Assembly (NCBI GenBank): GCA_016710885.1
Contig: JADJUC010000006.1
Location: forward strand, 62,001 to 126,000
Reading direction: 5' to 3'
DNA: 64,000 nucleotides
Source of the DNA: Candidatus Proximibacter danicus
GTDB taxonomy: Bacteria > Pseudomonadota > Gammaproteobacteria > Burkholderiales > Rhodocyclaceae
Positions 41,660 to 51,544 of this stretch are shown in pieces. The notes under the pieces were generated by a model that was given only the letters and a program-made list of their open reading frames with translations, did no database searches and had not been told where the DNA came from. Each line of letters starts with the position of its first letter. Position 1 is the stretch's first letter. The translations under genes were made by a program, and so were the position numbers.

Positions 41660-42111
41660 TGCAGGGACTCCAGCTTGGCACGCAGCCAGTCGGGGATGGG
41701 GGCGGATTTCATCTTGGCAAAATCAACACAGACGATCTGGACGGTGGCCGTCGCCAGTTCTTCCCAGCCACCGGCGATGTCGGGATTCTCACGGCGCGCG
41801 TGCTGGCCGAAGATGATCTGGCTGCGGCCGAGTTTCTGGACTTCCAGCCCGATGTGCAGGAGGTCGTCGAGGCGTCCGGGCTTCAGGTAGTCGATGTTGA
41901 TGTTGCGTACCACGAAGACAAGGTTGTGGTCACGGATCAGGTCGCGCTGTTCGTGGCCCAACTGGCGGAGCCATTCGGTGCGGCAGCGCTCGAAAAGATC
42001 GAGATATTTCGAGTGGTAAACGACGCCACCGGCATCCGTTTCCGCGTAATAAATGCGGATCGGTATGGTGAAGGCGTTCGGTTTCTGTTCATGCTTGTGC
42101 GTTGGACTCAT
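41656..42111 (-). CDS. ybgC: Tol-Pal associated acyl-CoA thioesterase YbgC
   Basis: A 151-residue hot-dog-fold thioesterase. The catalytic segment is RIYYAETDAGGVVYHSKYLD with the active-site Asp, and the YbgC/FadM family continues with FERCRTEWLRQLG. First gene of the Tol operon as in other proteobacteria. Members hydrolyse short acyl-CoA or act in phospholipid metabolism with the acyl carrier protein. Confidence 0.93.
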   Translation of the reverse strand: MSPTHKHEQKPNAFTIPIRIYYAETDAGGVVYHSKYLDLFERCRTEWLRQLGHEQRDLIRDHNLVFVVRNINIDYLKPGRLDDLLHIGLEVQKLGRSQIIFGQHARRENPDIAGGWEELATATVQIVCVDFAKMKSAPIPDWLRAKLESLQ

Positions 42112-42162
42112 TGGCGAATTTTAACCTGCTGGATGAGGGTTCGTTTGTAACAGTTTGTTATT

Positions 42163-43485
42163 TCACATTTCTTCGTTGTAGCGGCGCAGCTTTCGCCAGA
42201 GCGAAACGCGGTCGATGCCGAGCAATTGCGCGGCCAGCGCACGGTTGCCGCCGGTGTGCTCCAGGGCCTTCAGGATATGCTCGCGCTCGAGTGCTTCCAG
42301 GGTCTTGATCGGGGAGATCGTGCCCGCTGGCGTTTCACCCGGATTGGCGAGTGCTTCCGGCAGTAGATCGACAGTCAGCGCATTGCCAGTCGCCAGGGCG
42401 ACGCCGCGCTCGACGATGTTTTCCAGTTCACGCAGGTTGCCGGGGAAGCCATGCGCGAGCAGGCGGTCAAAAGCCTCGGGGCTGATTTCGGAGACTCCCT
42501 TGCCCATGCGTTGTGCGGCACGGCCAAGGAAATGCATGGCGAGCAATGGGATATCGCCGCGGCGCTTGCGCAAGGGCGGCAGCGACAGGGTGACAACGGC
42601 CAGGCGGAAAAAGAGGTCCTGCCGGAATTGCCCTGCTTCGGCGAGCGCGGCAATATCCCGGTCGGTCGCGCCGATGACGCGGATAGCCGCCGGCAGCCCC
42701 TGATTGCTGCCGACGCGAGAGAACTCGCCGTCCTGCAGCAGACGTTGCAGGCGTAACTGAAGGCCTGCCGAGGCGGCGGCAATATTGTCGATGAAGAGGG
42801 TGCCGTTGCTGGCTTCGTCGATAGCGCCGGTTTCCCCGTCGGTGCCAAAAAGTGCGGAAATCAACGCGTCTTCAGCCTGCGCTGCACAGTCCACCGTCAC
42901 GAAATTGCCGTGGCGCCCACTCTTCTCATGGATGTGCCGAGCCAAGGTCTGTCGTCCGGTACCGGCCTCGCCGACGATGAGAACATTGCAGTCAGTCCCC
43001 GCGATGCCGTCAGCCGTGCCGACCATGGCCAGCAGTTCCGGATTGCTGGAGATGATTCGCGGCGCTGTCGTCGCCTGGTCGAGGGCGGCCTTGAGCGACG
43101 CGTTTTCGCGCTTCAGCGCCGCTTTTTGCGTGGCTTCGCCAACAATCTTGCGCACATCCGGCAGGCGGAACGGCTTTTCGACGTAGTAAAACGCACCGTT
43201 GGACATCGCCTCGACCGCCGAACTGGTGTTGGCGTGAGCGGTAATCATCACCACTTCCGTTTCCGGCCAGCGGCTCTTGGTCTGGCGTAGCAATTCCAGC
43301 CCGTCGATACCTGGCATACGCAGATCGGTCAGCAGCAACTGATACGATTTTTCGGCCAGCAGCGCCAAAGCGCTGGCACCGTCCTGCGCGCAGTCCACTT
43401 CATAGCCCTCGCGCTCGAGTACGTGCGAGAGGTTGCGGCGAGCGATCTCTTCGTCGTCAACGACGAGGATGCGTCCTTGTTTCAT
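42163..43485 (-). CDS. NtrC-type response regulator with degenerate AAA+ domain
   Basis: A 440-residue protein. The receiver domain is intact: acidic pair DD10-11, phospho-acceptor D54 in LLLTDLRMPG, and K104. The AAA+ domain covers residues 140-380 but key motifs are changed. Walker A reads GEAGTGRQT with Arg in place of the usual Lys, Walker B reads LFIDNI with Asn in place of Glu, and the loop that should hold GAFTGA is shortened to GETGAI. Arg-finger region RQDLFFRL is kept. A Fis-type helix-turn-helix (GNRALAAQLLGIDRVSLWRK) ends the protein. It should bind DNA and respond to phosphorylation but probably does not activate sigma54 polymerase. The start overlaps the kinase gene by four bases. 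Confidence 0.88.
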   Translation of the reverse strand: MKQGRILVVDDEEIARRNLSHVLEREGYEVDCAQDGASALALLAEKSYQLLLTDLRMPGIDGLELLRQTKSRWPETEVVMITAHANTSSAVEAMSNGAFYYVEKPFRLPDVRKIVGEATQKAALKRENASLKAALDQATTAPRIISSNPELLAMVGTADGIAGTDCNVLIVGEAGTGRQTLARHIHEKSGRHGNFVTVDCAAQAEDALISALFGTDGETGAIDEASNGTLFIDNIAAASAGLQLRLQRLLQDGEFSRVGSNQGLPAAIRVIGATDRDIAALAEAGQFRQDLFFRLAVVTLSLPPLRKRRGDIPLLAMHFLGRAAQRMGKGVSEISPEAFDRLLAHGFPGNLRELENIVERGVALATGNALTVDLLPEALANPGETPAGTISPIKTLEALEREHILKALEHTGGNRALAAQLLGIDRVSLWRKLRRYNEEM

Positions 43486-44915
43486 GTAGGGTTCTCCGTG
43501 TTTTTTGAATCGGGGCGGTCAGGGATATGGACGTTGAAGCGGCAACCCCGGCCCGGTTCCGAATCGACGGAAACCGAGCCTCCATGCAGGCTGACAATTT
43601 CGTGCACGATGAACAGACCAAGGCCGGTACCTTTGCCTACCGGCTTGGTCGAAAAGAAAGGGTCGAAAATGCGTGGGAGGTTTTCCGGGGCGATGCCCGG
43701 GCCATTGTCTTCGACCGAGATTACCGTGCCATTGCCGTCGGCACTCTGTTTTCGGCGGGCTTCGATGCGAATCTGTCCGCCGCTGCTGATAACGCCAGCG
43801 GCGTTTTGCAGCAGGTTGATCAGCACCTGCTGAAATCGCTGGCGATCGACATCGATCTGCAAGCCGTCGGGAATGTCGACGGCGATGACCGCATCGGTCG
43901 GCGTCAGATTGCGAGTCAGTTGCAGCACGTCGTCCACCAGCTGCCGGACCGGCGTCTGCCGACGCTCGTATTCCCGCTCGCGGGCAAAGTCGAGCAGGGT
44001 GCTGACGATACGCTGCGCGCGCAGGACTTCTCCATCGATCTGGGTGAGCAGGTCATGACGGATATCGGCCGGCAGGTCCTCGTGTTCTTCCAGAAGGATC
44101 TGGCAGGAGGTGGAGATATTCGACAAGGGATTATTCAGCTCGTGGGCCACACCAGAGAGCATGGTGCCTAGTGCCACCAGCCGCGATGAGCGGGTAATCG
44201 CTTTCTGGCGTTCGCCGAGTTCGGTCAGTGTCCGGTTGATGGCGTCGGTCAGTGAGCCGACTTCGCGGTCATCCGAGGTGTGATCGAGTCGTCCGGTTTC
44301 GCCGGTGGCGACGCGTGTCAGGCTGGACTCAATGGTGCGCAGGGGCTGGACGACACTGCGTGTGACCAGCACCCCCGCCGCAACAGCCAGCGCAATCGCC
44401 GCGAGGATGGTCCAGAGCAGGTTGTGGTGGTGCGCCTTGACGGCTTCCTCCAGCAAGCCCAGTGCTTCCGCATCCAGTTTTTCGCCAAGTGACAGCAGGC
44501 GGGTGCCGGTAATCAGCAGTTCGTCGGTGACTTCCGTGGATACTTTGCCATGCCGATCGGCGTTGGCCATTTCGATCAGCAGCGCACGGTAATCCTCCAG
44601 CATCTCGTTCGCGTTGGCCTGGATTTCAGTGTCGGAGAGTTGCGGCGGCAATTCCTTGATCAGGGCCACGGCGTTGTTGGCACGCTCGATGGCTTCTGCC
44701 AGATCGCCATTCTTGCGATAGAGGAGGTAGTTTTTTTCCATGCGCCGGGCGTAGCGGAGTTCGTCATGGAAATCGGCCACGCGTTGCTGTTCCGCAATCT
44801 TCGTTTCCAGCTGGCGGAAGTGAATGAGCGAACTGACGACCAAGGCTACGAACAGCAGCCCGACGAGGCAGTAGCCGAAAAGGATCTTGGCGTGCAGGGA
44901 ATGGAAGCGAGGCAT
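43482..44915 (-). CDS. Sensor histidine kinase with HAMP domain
   Basis: A 477-residue inner-membrane kinase. Helix 1 is at about 10-30 and helix 2 at 166-186, with a periplasmic helical sensor of 135 residues between. A HAMP linker follows, then the dimerisation helix with phospho-acceptor His258 in VAHELNNPLSN. The ATPase domain has N-box NLLQNAAG, G1 VEDNGPGIAPENL, F-box IFDPFFSTKPVGKG and G2 TGLGLFIVHEI. All motifs are intact. It is translationally coupled to the degenerate NtrC-type regulator, its likely partner. The signal sensed is unknown. Confidence 0.9.
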   Translation of the reverse strand: MPRFHSLHAKILFGYCLVGLLFVALVVSSLIHFRQLETKIAEQQRVADFHDELRYARRMEKNYLLYRKNGDLAEAIERANNAVALIKELPPQLSDTEIQANANEMLEDYRALLIEMANADRHGKVSTEVTDELLITGTRLLSLGEKLDAEALGLLEEAVKAHHHNLLWTILAAIALAVAAGVLVTRSVVQPLRTIESSLTRVATGETGRLDHTSDDREVGSLTDAINRTLTELGERQKAITRSSRLVALGTMLSGVAHELNNPLSNISTSCQILLEEHEDLPADIRHDLLTQIDGEVLRAQRIVSTLLDFAREREYERRQTPVRQLVDDVLQLTRNLTPTDAVIAVDIPDGLQIDVDRQRFQQVLINLLQNAAGVISSGGQIRIEARRKQSADGNGTVISVEDNGPGIAPENLPRIFDPFFSTKPVGKGTGLGLFIVHEIVSLHGGSVSVDSEPGRGCRFNVHIPDRPDSKNTENPT

Positions 44916-45038
44916 GGGCCGCTATTCTTCACGGATTCGTTGCGAAATGCAACAAATCCGTGCGAGCCCATGCCTGTCGAGGCCTCGGCCCGATGGTCAT
45001 GCCGTGAGCCGGGGGTGCGGTGCGCAGTACTTCCGCCT

Positions 45039-46474
45039 TTACTCGGCGACGCTGCTGCAGTTTCTGCCGGCGCGCTTGGCGGCGTACAGCGCTCGGTCGG
45101 CCCGGGCAATGAGCGTTGTCGCTCGGCGATACCCAGGCTGATCGTTGCCGACAACGGTTGCGTACCGGCGGTCGTCGTCATTGTGGCAATCGTGCTGCGC
45201 AGCTTGTCGCCGATGCGCAAGGCATCGCGTGTTTCACAATTACGCAGCACGACGAGAAATTCCTCGCCGCCCCAGCGGAAAATCAGATCCGATTCGCGCA
45301 AGCCCGCCGCCAGTTGCTGCGCCAGTTTCTGCAGTACCAGATCACCGGCGACATGGCCGTGGCGGTCGTTGATTTCCTTGAAGTGGTCGACATCGATCAA
45401 CAAGAGGCACATCGGCTCCGGTTTCCGCCGGATTTCGCTCAGCGTATGTTCGATCAGCGGTCCGAAGGCTTGCCGGTTGGCCAGGCCGGTGAGCTTGTCG
45501 GTGACCGCCATTTCTTCCAGGCGGCGTTGATAGCGGCTGATGGTCATTCCGGTCAGCCAGACTGAAAGCCCAGCGATGAGCAGCACGATCAGCACATTAA
45601 GGTAGAGCGAGCGGCGGATGTCCTGCAGCGCTTGGTCTTCGTCCTGTTCGACGATCAGGTGCCATTTCAACTCGGGGATAAAGCGCGCGTTGAGCAGGAT
45701 TTCGTGGCCGTCGCGGCGGAACTGATAGGTTCCTTGCGGCTTGGCCAGGATTTCCTGCGCCAGCGTGCCAATGCCTTCCAGCGTGTGCAGCTCGCGGCCG
45801 CCATCGTTGGCGCTGCTGCGCAGCGAAACAACACGGCCGCTGGCATCGACAAAGTAGATCTTCCGCAGATACCGCTGCTGGTATGCATCGATCCGTTGCT
45901 GCACCGCATCGGCGGTCAGCCCGATGCCGGTGGCGCCGATGAAACGGCCGTCAAAATCGAGTACGCGGTAATTGATGAAGATGGTCAGCGCATCCTTGTT
46001 GGCGATGTCCGGATCGAGGTTGATCTCGTAGGCCTCCTTCAATTCCTTCACGCGGTAATACCAGCGATCGCGAGGCTCTTCGGGGCGAACCTTCTTGAGC
46101 AGGCCGTCCGAGTGGTAATACGCGCCGGACGTTTCTGAGACGAAGAAACTGGTGAAGGCGCCGTGGCGCTCCTTGATCTCCTTCAGGTAGCGCGTCATCT
46201 CCGACGGGTCCTTCTCGCCGCGCAGCACCCAATCGCGCACGAAGGTGTCGCCGGCCATCAGCGACGAAATCAGGATCGGCCGGATCAGATCCTTCTGAAT
46301 TTCCGAATAGATATTGTCTGAGGTCAGCGGCAACTGGTTGGAGACAATCGACTCATGAATGGTCGAGCGCGAGGTGGTGTAGCTGACCAGGCTGATGGCG
46401 AGAAAGCCAACGGTCATCACCAGGGTCAGCAGTAGATAGAGCTTGCGGCGGCTGCCGGAGAAGACATCGACCAC
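45039..46474 (-). pseudogene. dCache-GGDEF diguanylate cyclase with 3' frameshift
   Basis: GTG start at 46474, three bases after ruvB. There are two membrane helices (about 10-32 and 290-312) with a Cache-type periplasmic sensor between (WYYRVKELKEAYEINLDPDI, FDGRFIGATGIGLTADAVQQ). The GGDEF domain has DVDHFKEINDRHGHVAGD and the active-site motif RWGGEEF. After SLGIAERQ the frame turns to Pro/Ser/Ala-rich nonsense ending at 44846, inside the kinase gene. In another frame the proper end is found: LIARADRALYAAKRAGRNC, stopping at 45039. The break is near 45108-45130 and a few codons also seem lost. The catalytic motif survives, but the C-terminal helix of the fold is gone unless this is a sequencing error. 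Confidence 0.8.
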
Positions 46475-46477
46475 GCT

Positions 46478-47524
<1,047 letters not shown>

Positions 47525-47529
47525 GGCAG

Positions 47530-48600
47530 TCAAATTTCGTCGGCGGGGTGCAGGTCGGCGGCCTTGTCGGCCATCCATTCGCGGATCAGTGCCTGCCCCA
47601 GCGCCAGCAGGGTTGGCCCGAGGAAGAGGCCGATGAAGCCGAAGACTAGCACGCCGCCAAAGACGCCAACGACAATGAGCAGCAGGGGTTGCGCGGCGGT
47701 GCGCGAGATCAGGACCGGTTTGACGAAGTTGTCCACGCTGCTGATGCCGAGCACGCCCCAGAGCAGCATGAAGATGGCCCAGCCGGTCTGCCCCTGTTCA
47801 TAGAGCCAGAAGGCGGCACCGCCCCAGATCAGGGTCGGTCCGATCACCGGCACCATGGCAAAGATGAAGGTGGCGAAGGTCAGCATCATCACCGCCGGAA
47901 CCCCGGCGATCAGGTAGCCGATCATGCCGACGATGGCCTGTGCCGCAGCGGTACCGACGATCCCGACCATGACGCCGGTGATCGTGCCGCGTGCCAGCTT
48001 GAGCATGCGCTCGCCAAGCTGGCCGCCGAGCTTGTGCGCGGCGGTGAGCAAGGCGCCGGCGTAGATGTGAGCATCGCGAAAAATGAAGAAGACGAAAAAA
48101 GTTACCAGCAGCAGCTGCAGCAAGCCCTGACCGAAAATCGTGACGGCCGTTAGCGCAACTTTGCGTGCCGGGTCGAAAAACTGGCGCAGCAATATATTCA
48201 GCTCATCGCGGCTTTCTGCCAGCTTGTGCCAGTAATCGTCGATGGCGGCGCCAATCAGCGGCAGGTTCGCCAGCCAAGCCGGCGGATGTTCGGGCAAGCC
48301 GTTGTCGATCAGCGGGCGGGCATAACGAACCAGCAGCTCGACGCCCCCGGCAAGGCTGCCGGAGAGCAGGCTCATGGGGACCGCCAGCAGGAGGATCAGC
48401 ATCAGTGACATGGTCAGCGCGGCGACCGTGTGACGGTTGCGGGTGGCGGCCAGCAACCTGGCGTAGAGCGGCCACGAGGAAACGCAAATGACCACGGCAA
48501 AGAGCAAGGTGCCAACGAAAGGCAGCAGCACGGCAACGCAGCCGATGATCAGCAGCGAGACAATCGCAAGCTGGGCGTATTGGGTGTGTCGCTGCTGCAT
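47530..48600 (-). CDS. AI-2E family transporter (TqsA/PerM type)
   Basis: A 356-residue polytopic protein with about eight helices. The arrangement of two N-terminal helices, a large soluble loop (LPEHPPAWLANLPLIGAAID) and a hydrophobic C-terminal half (FIFAMVPVIGPTLIWGGAAF and VFGFIGLFLGPTLLALGQAL) matches the PF01594 family. Members are proposed exporters or sodium/proton antiporters; the AI-2 role holds for few. Its position inside the ruv cluster is unusual relative to E. coli but seen in several betaproteobacteria. Confidence 0.9.
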   Translation of the reverse strand: MQQRHTQYAQLAIVSLLIIGCVAVLLPFVGTLLFAVVICVSSWPLYARLLAATRNRHTVAALTMSLMLILLLAVPMSLLSGSLAGGVELLVRYARPLIDNGLPEHPPAWLANLPLIGAAIDDYWHKLAESRDELNILLRQFFDPARKVALTAVTIFGQGLLQLLLVTFFVFFIFRDAHIYAGALLTAAHKLGGQLGERMLKLARGTITGVMVGIVGTAAAQAIVGMIGYLIAGVPAVMMLTFATFIFAMVPVIGPTLIWGGAAFWLYEQGQTGWAIFMLLWGVLGISSVDNFVKPVLISRTAAQPLLLIVVGVFGGVLVFGFIGLFLGPTLLALGQALIREWMADKAADLHPADEI

Positions 48601-48606
48601 TGCCGG

Positions 48607-49185
48607 CTACGCCTTCGAGAGATGCTTCAGTGCCTGGCGGATGCCGTCCGAAGTGCCAATGTCGGCAGGTAGGGCCTTCATCGCCGCCTGCGCTTCGCGG
48701 TCGTTGTAGCCCAGCGCCAGCAGCGCGTTGAGAATATCGTGGTGGGGGTCTTCAAGCTGCGGCATCGAGGCGGCAGGCAGCGCATCGGCGAGTTTTCCCT
48801 TGAGTTCGAGCAGCAGGCGCTCGGCGGTTTTTTTGCCGATGCCCGGTACCTTGGTCAGCCGGCCGGCTTCCTGCATGGCCACGGCGTGCGCCAGGTCGGC
48901 GACTGACAGGCCGGAGAGAACCGACAGGGCGGTGCGCGCACCGACTCCGGAAATCTTCAGCAGCTGGCGAAAGGCAAAGCGTTCGGCCTCGGTGCCGAAA
49001 CCAAAAAGGATGTGGGCATCTTCGCGGATGGCCAGGTGGGTCAGCAGGCTAGTCTTCTCTCCGGTCGCCGGCAGGTTGTAGAAGGTGCTCATCGGCACAT
49101 CGACTTCGTAGCCGACGCCGTTCACGTCGAGCAGGATCTGTGGCGGGTTTTTCTCGGCCAGCGTGCCGGTGAGGCGTCCGATCAT
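48607..49185 (-). CDS. ruvA: Holliday junction binding protein RuvA
   Basis: A 192-residue protein. The N-terminal OB fold starts MIGRLTGTLAEKNPPQILLD. Two helix-hairpin-helix motifs (LLKISGVGARTALSVLSGL and LTKVPGIGKKTAERLLLEL) bind the junction, and a C-terminal UBA-like domain (DILNALLALGYNDREAQAAM) contacts RuvB. Length is normal. Confidence 0.97.
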   Translation of the reverse strand: MIGRLTGTLAEKNPPQILLDVNGVGYEVDVPMSTFYNLPATGEKTSLLTHLAIREDAHILFGFGTEAERFAFRQLLKISGVGARTALSVLSGLSVADLAHAVAMQEAGRLTKVPGIGKKTAERLLLELKGKLADALPAASMPQLEDPHHDILNALLALGYNDREAQAAMKALPADIGTSDGIRQALKHLSKA

Positions 49186-49213
49186 CGTTTTGCCTCTGCA
49201 ATGGGGTTCAGGT

Positions 49214-49807
49214 TCATGCGCGTGTAGTCCGTGTTGCCAGGGTAGTCAGCCGGCCGCTCTTGCGCCGACCGGCAGAGGATAGCGCGCCCAGCCCCTGGCC
49301 GCCATGGGCATGGGCGATGGCGCAGGCCAGCGCATCGGCAGCGTCCTGCGACGGGTCGCCGGGCAAGTGGAGCAGGCGACGTACCATCTGTTGCACTTGT
49401 TCCTTGGTCGCCCGGCCGTGCCCGACGACCGCCTGCTTGATCTGCATGGTGCCGTACTCGGCGACCGGGAGGCCGGCACTGACCAGTGCGCCAATGGCGG
49501 CGCCCCGCGCCTGGCCAAGCAGCAGCGTCGACCACGGGTTTTTGTTGAGAAAGATTTCCTCGATTGCCGATTGCGCCGGCGAATAGGTCGCGACGATTTC
49601 GGCGATGCCGCGGGCAATGGTGCCGATGCGTTCCGGCAGCGTCATCTTCTCGTCGGTACGGATGCAGCCGCTGGCCACATAGCTGAGCTTGCTGCCGAGG
49701 GTGTCGATGACACCGAAACCGGTGATGCGCAGCCCCGGGTCGATACCAAGCAGCCGCAGCGACTGCTTGGCGGAAGGGGGGGCGATAGAGGGTGGGGCGG
49801 GCGGCAT
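49214..49807 (-). CDS. ruvC: Holliday junction resolvase RuvC
   Basis: A 197-residue endonuclease. Catalytic acidic residues sit in LLGIDPGLRITGFGVI, SAIEEIFLNKNPWS and DAADALACAIAHAH. I chose the ATG at 49807 because GGAA lies eight bases before it; another ATG two codons upstream is too close to that site. Both starts add about 20 Pro/Ala-rich residues before the family domain. The C-terminal tail is rich in Arg. Confidence 0.95.
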   Translation of the reverse strand: MPPAPPSIAPPSAKQSLRLLGIDPGLRITGFGVIDTLGSKLSYVASGCIRTDEKMTLPERIGTIARGIAEIVATYSPAQSAIEEIFLNKNPWSTLLLGQARGAAIGALVSAGLPVAEYGTMQIKQAVVGHGRATKEQVQQMVRRLLHLPGDPSQDAADALACAIAHAHGGQGLGALSSAGRRKSGRLTTLATRTTRA

Positions 49808-49849
49808 GGTCATTTCCGGGTCAATCCCGATTCTAACCGCCTGCACTGC

Positions 49850-50296
49850 CTATTTTTGCGGCGAAGCGGCCTTTTTCAGCACCAGGTCCACGTGCCCCGG
49901 GCTGCCGCGTGTGATCGCCGGGATGCCGGTATCGGAAACGAACAGCAGCTTGCCGCCGTTCACGATGCGTGCCGAAACCGTGTAGTTGTTGCGCGGGTTG
50001 ATGTTCACGGCGTCGTAATCCACTTGATAGGACACCGGCACCTGCCCGGTAATGGTCAGGCGCTGCTCGGCGATGACAATGGCCGGCGCATCTGCCCGCG
50101 AGGTGTCGAGCAACTGGACAATGGCTTCGCTGCCCGGTGGCAGGGCCATCCGCTCACGGTAGGCGATGGTGCCGCTGATGATGGCGGGGATGGTCATCGG
50201 TTCGGCAGGTTTCTTTTCTGCGGCATGGGCGCCAGGTAGGGCGAGGGTCAGCGAAAGCGCTGCACTGGCTGCGATCATGGAAAGGCGATTGATCAT
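49850..50296 (-). CDS. YbaY/YscW-family secreted protein
   Basis: A 148-residue exported protein. The signal peptide ends GAHA-AEKK, and no lipobox cysteine is present, unlike the enterobacterial YbaY lipoprotein. The single beta-rich domain is recognised by ISGTIAYRERMALPPGSEAI, then ITGQVPVSYQVDYDAVNINP and YTVSARIVNGGKLLF. The domain is also found in secretion-pilotin and META-linked proteins. The function is unknown; a periplasmic chaperone-like role is possible. Confidence 0.8.
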   Translation of the reverse strand: MINRLSMIAASAALSLTLALPGAHAAEKKPAEPMTIPAIISGTIAYRERMALPPGSEAIVQLLDTSRADAPAIVIAEQRLTITGQVPVSYQVDYDAVNINPRNNYTVSARIVNGGKLLFVSDTGIPAITRGSPGHVDLVLKKAASPQK

Positions 50297-50370
50297 GAGA
50301 AGCTCCTTTTTATTGCAGCGGAAATTATCGCCGAAATGGTGGCGGATAGCCGCTGATGATTTTCAATGGT

Positions 50371-51234
50371 TCAGGTCTTTCGTGCCAGCCAGACACCGCC
50401 GACGGCCAGCACCATGCCGGCCAGCGCTGCCCCGGTGAGGGTTTCGCCAAAAATGGCCCAGGCGATCAGGGCGGTGGTCGGTGGCGTCAGGTAGAAAAGG
50501 CTGGCGACATTGACAGCGCTGCCCGAGCGGATCAACAGATTCAGCAGGCTGATGGCGCCAAGCGACAGCACCAGCACCAGCCAGCCGAGTGCGAAAATGA
50601 ACTGCGGCGCCCACTCGATGTGGAAATCCTCGAACAGGAAGATGGCCACGGCGGTTATCGCTGCCGTCGGCAGAAACTGGATGACCGAGCCAGTGCGCAG
50701 GTCGAAACTTGGGCAGAAACGCTTCTGGTAAAGCGTGCCGGCGGTGATCGCCAGCAGGGCGACAACGGCCGGAATCAGCATTGCCAGCAAGGGCGTGTCG
50801 TTTTCCGGGCCGCCGAACTTGCCAGAAACCACCAGGAATACGCCGACAAAACCGAGCGCCAGGCCCAGCCACTGCCTGCGCGTGACGGCTTCGCCGAGGA
50901 AAGCGCCGGCGCCGAAGGCCGTCAGCAGCGGCTGCATGCCGACCAGCAGTGCCGTGATGCCGGCTGGTAGCCCGTGCTTGATGGCGACGAAGACACCGCC
51001 GAGGTAGAAGGCGTGCACCAATACGCCGGAAACGCCGATATGAAACCAGCGCCGGGCGTCGGTCGGCCAGGGGGCTTTTGTCGCCAGCGCCAGCAGCGTC
51101 ATCAGCCCGATCACGAAAAAATAGCGGACGAGCAGGAAGGAGAGCGGCTCGGCGTAGGGCAGGCCAAATTTGGCCCCGACAAAGCCGGTGCTCCAGAGAA
51201 AGACGAAGAGAAAGGGGGCGATGCGCAGCAACAA
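50371..51234 (-). CDS. EamA-family (DMT superfamily) permease
   Basis: A 287-residue membrane protein with ten helices in two EamA repeats: LFVFLWSTGFVGAKFGLPYA begins the first and ITAGTLYQKRF with later AVNVASLFYLTPPTTALIAW the second. The C-terminal GETLTGAALAGMVLAVGGVW is typical. Members export metabolites or amino acids; the substrate is not predictable. Confidence 0.88.
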   Translation of the reverse strand: MLLRIAPFLFVFLWSTGFVGAKFGLPYAEPLSFLLVRYFFVIGLMTLLALATKAPWPTDARRWFHIGVSGVLVHAFYLGGVFVAIKHGLPAGITALLVGMQPLLTAFGAGAFLGEAVTRRQWLGLALGFVGVFLVVSGKFGGPENDTPLLAMLIPAVVALLAITAGTLYQKRFCPSFDLRTGSVIQFLPTAAITAVAIFLFEDFHIEWAPQFIFALGWLVLVLSLGAISLLNLLIRSGSAVNVASLFYLTPPTTALIAWAIFGETLTGAALAGMVLAVGGVWLARKT

Positions 51235-51544
51235 GGTGGTTCAGGGTTCGCGGCGTTGGTGCCAGTAGCGGATGATAACGATACGTTGCGCCTCCAGGTA
51301 GATCGGGTGCCCGGCGCCGGGGGTTGTTTCGCAATCACTCGTGCCTTTGGTGCCTACAATTCTGAACGCATCGCTTCACCGGCGACTTCAGCCAGAGGCA
51401 AGCGCGGACAAATAGTCGCGCTCTGCCAATCGCGACCATTCAAGCGGCTTGTTGGGCATGCCGGGTTATCACCGGCGGCCTTGGGGCGGGGGCGGTGGGA
51501 GTTGTGCTCAAAGCATTTTCGGAAGTGGTCAGGCCCGTTGGTTT
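51235..51544. other. 310-base gap between yebC and the EamA gene
   Basis: No complete gene was found. On the minus strand, the last 63 bases before the EamA gene (51241-51303) read IYLEAQRIVIIRYWHQRREP and stop at 51241, which looks like the C-terminal strand and helix of a RelE/ParE-type toxin. No start, body or antitoxin precedes it, so it would be a decayed remnant at most. The rest has no dyad or promoter that I trust. Confidence 0.3.
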
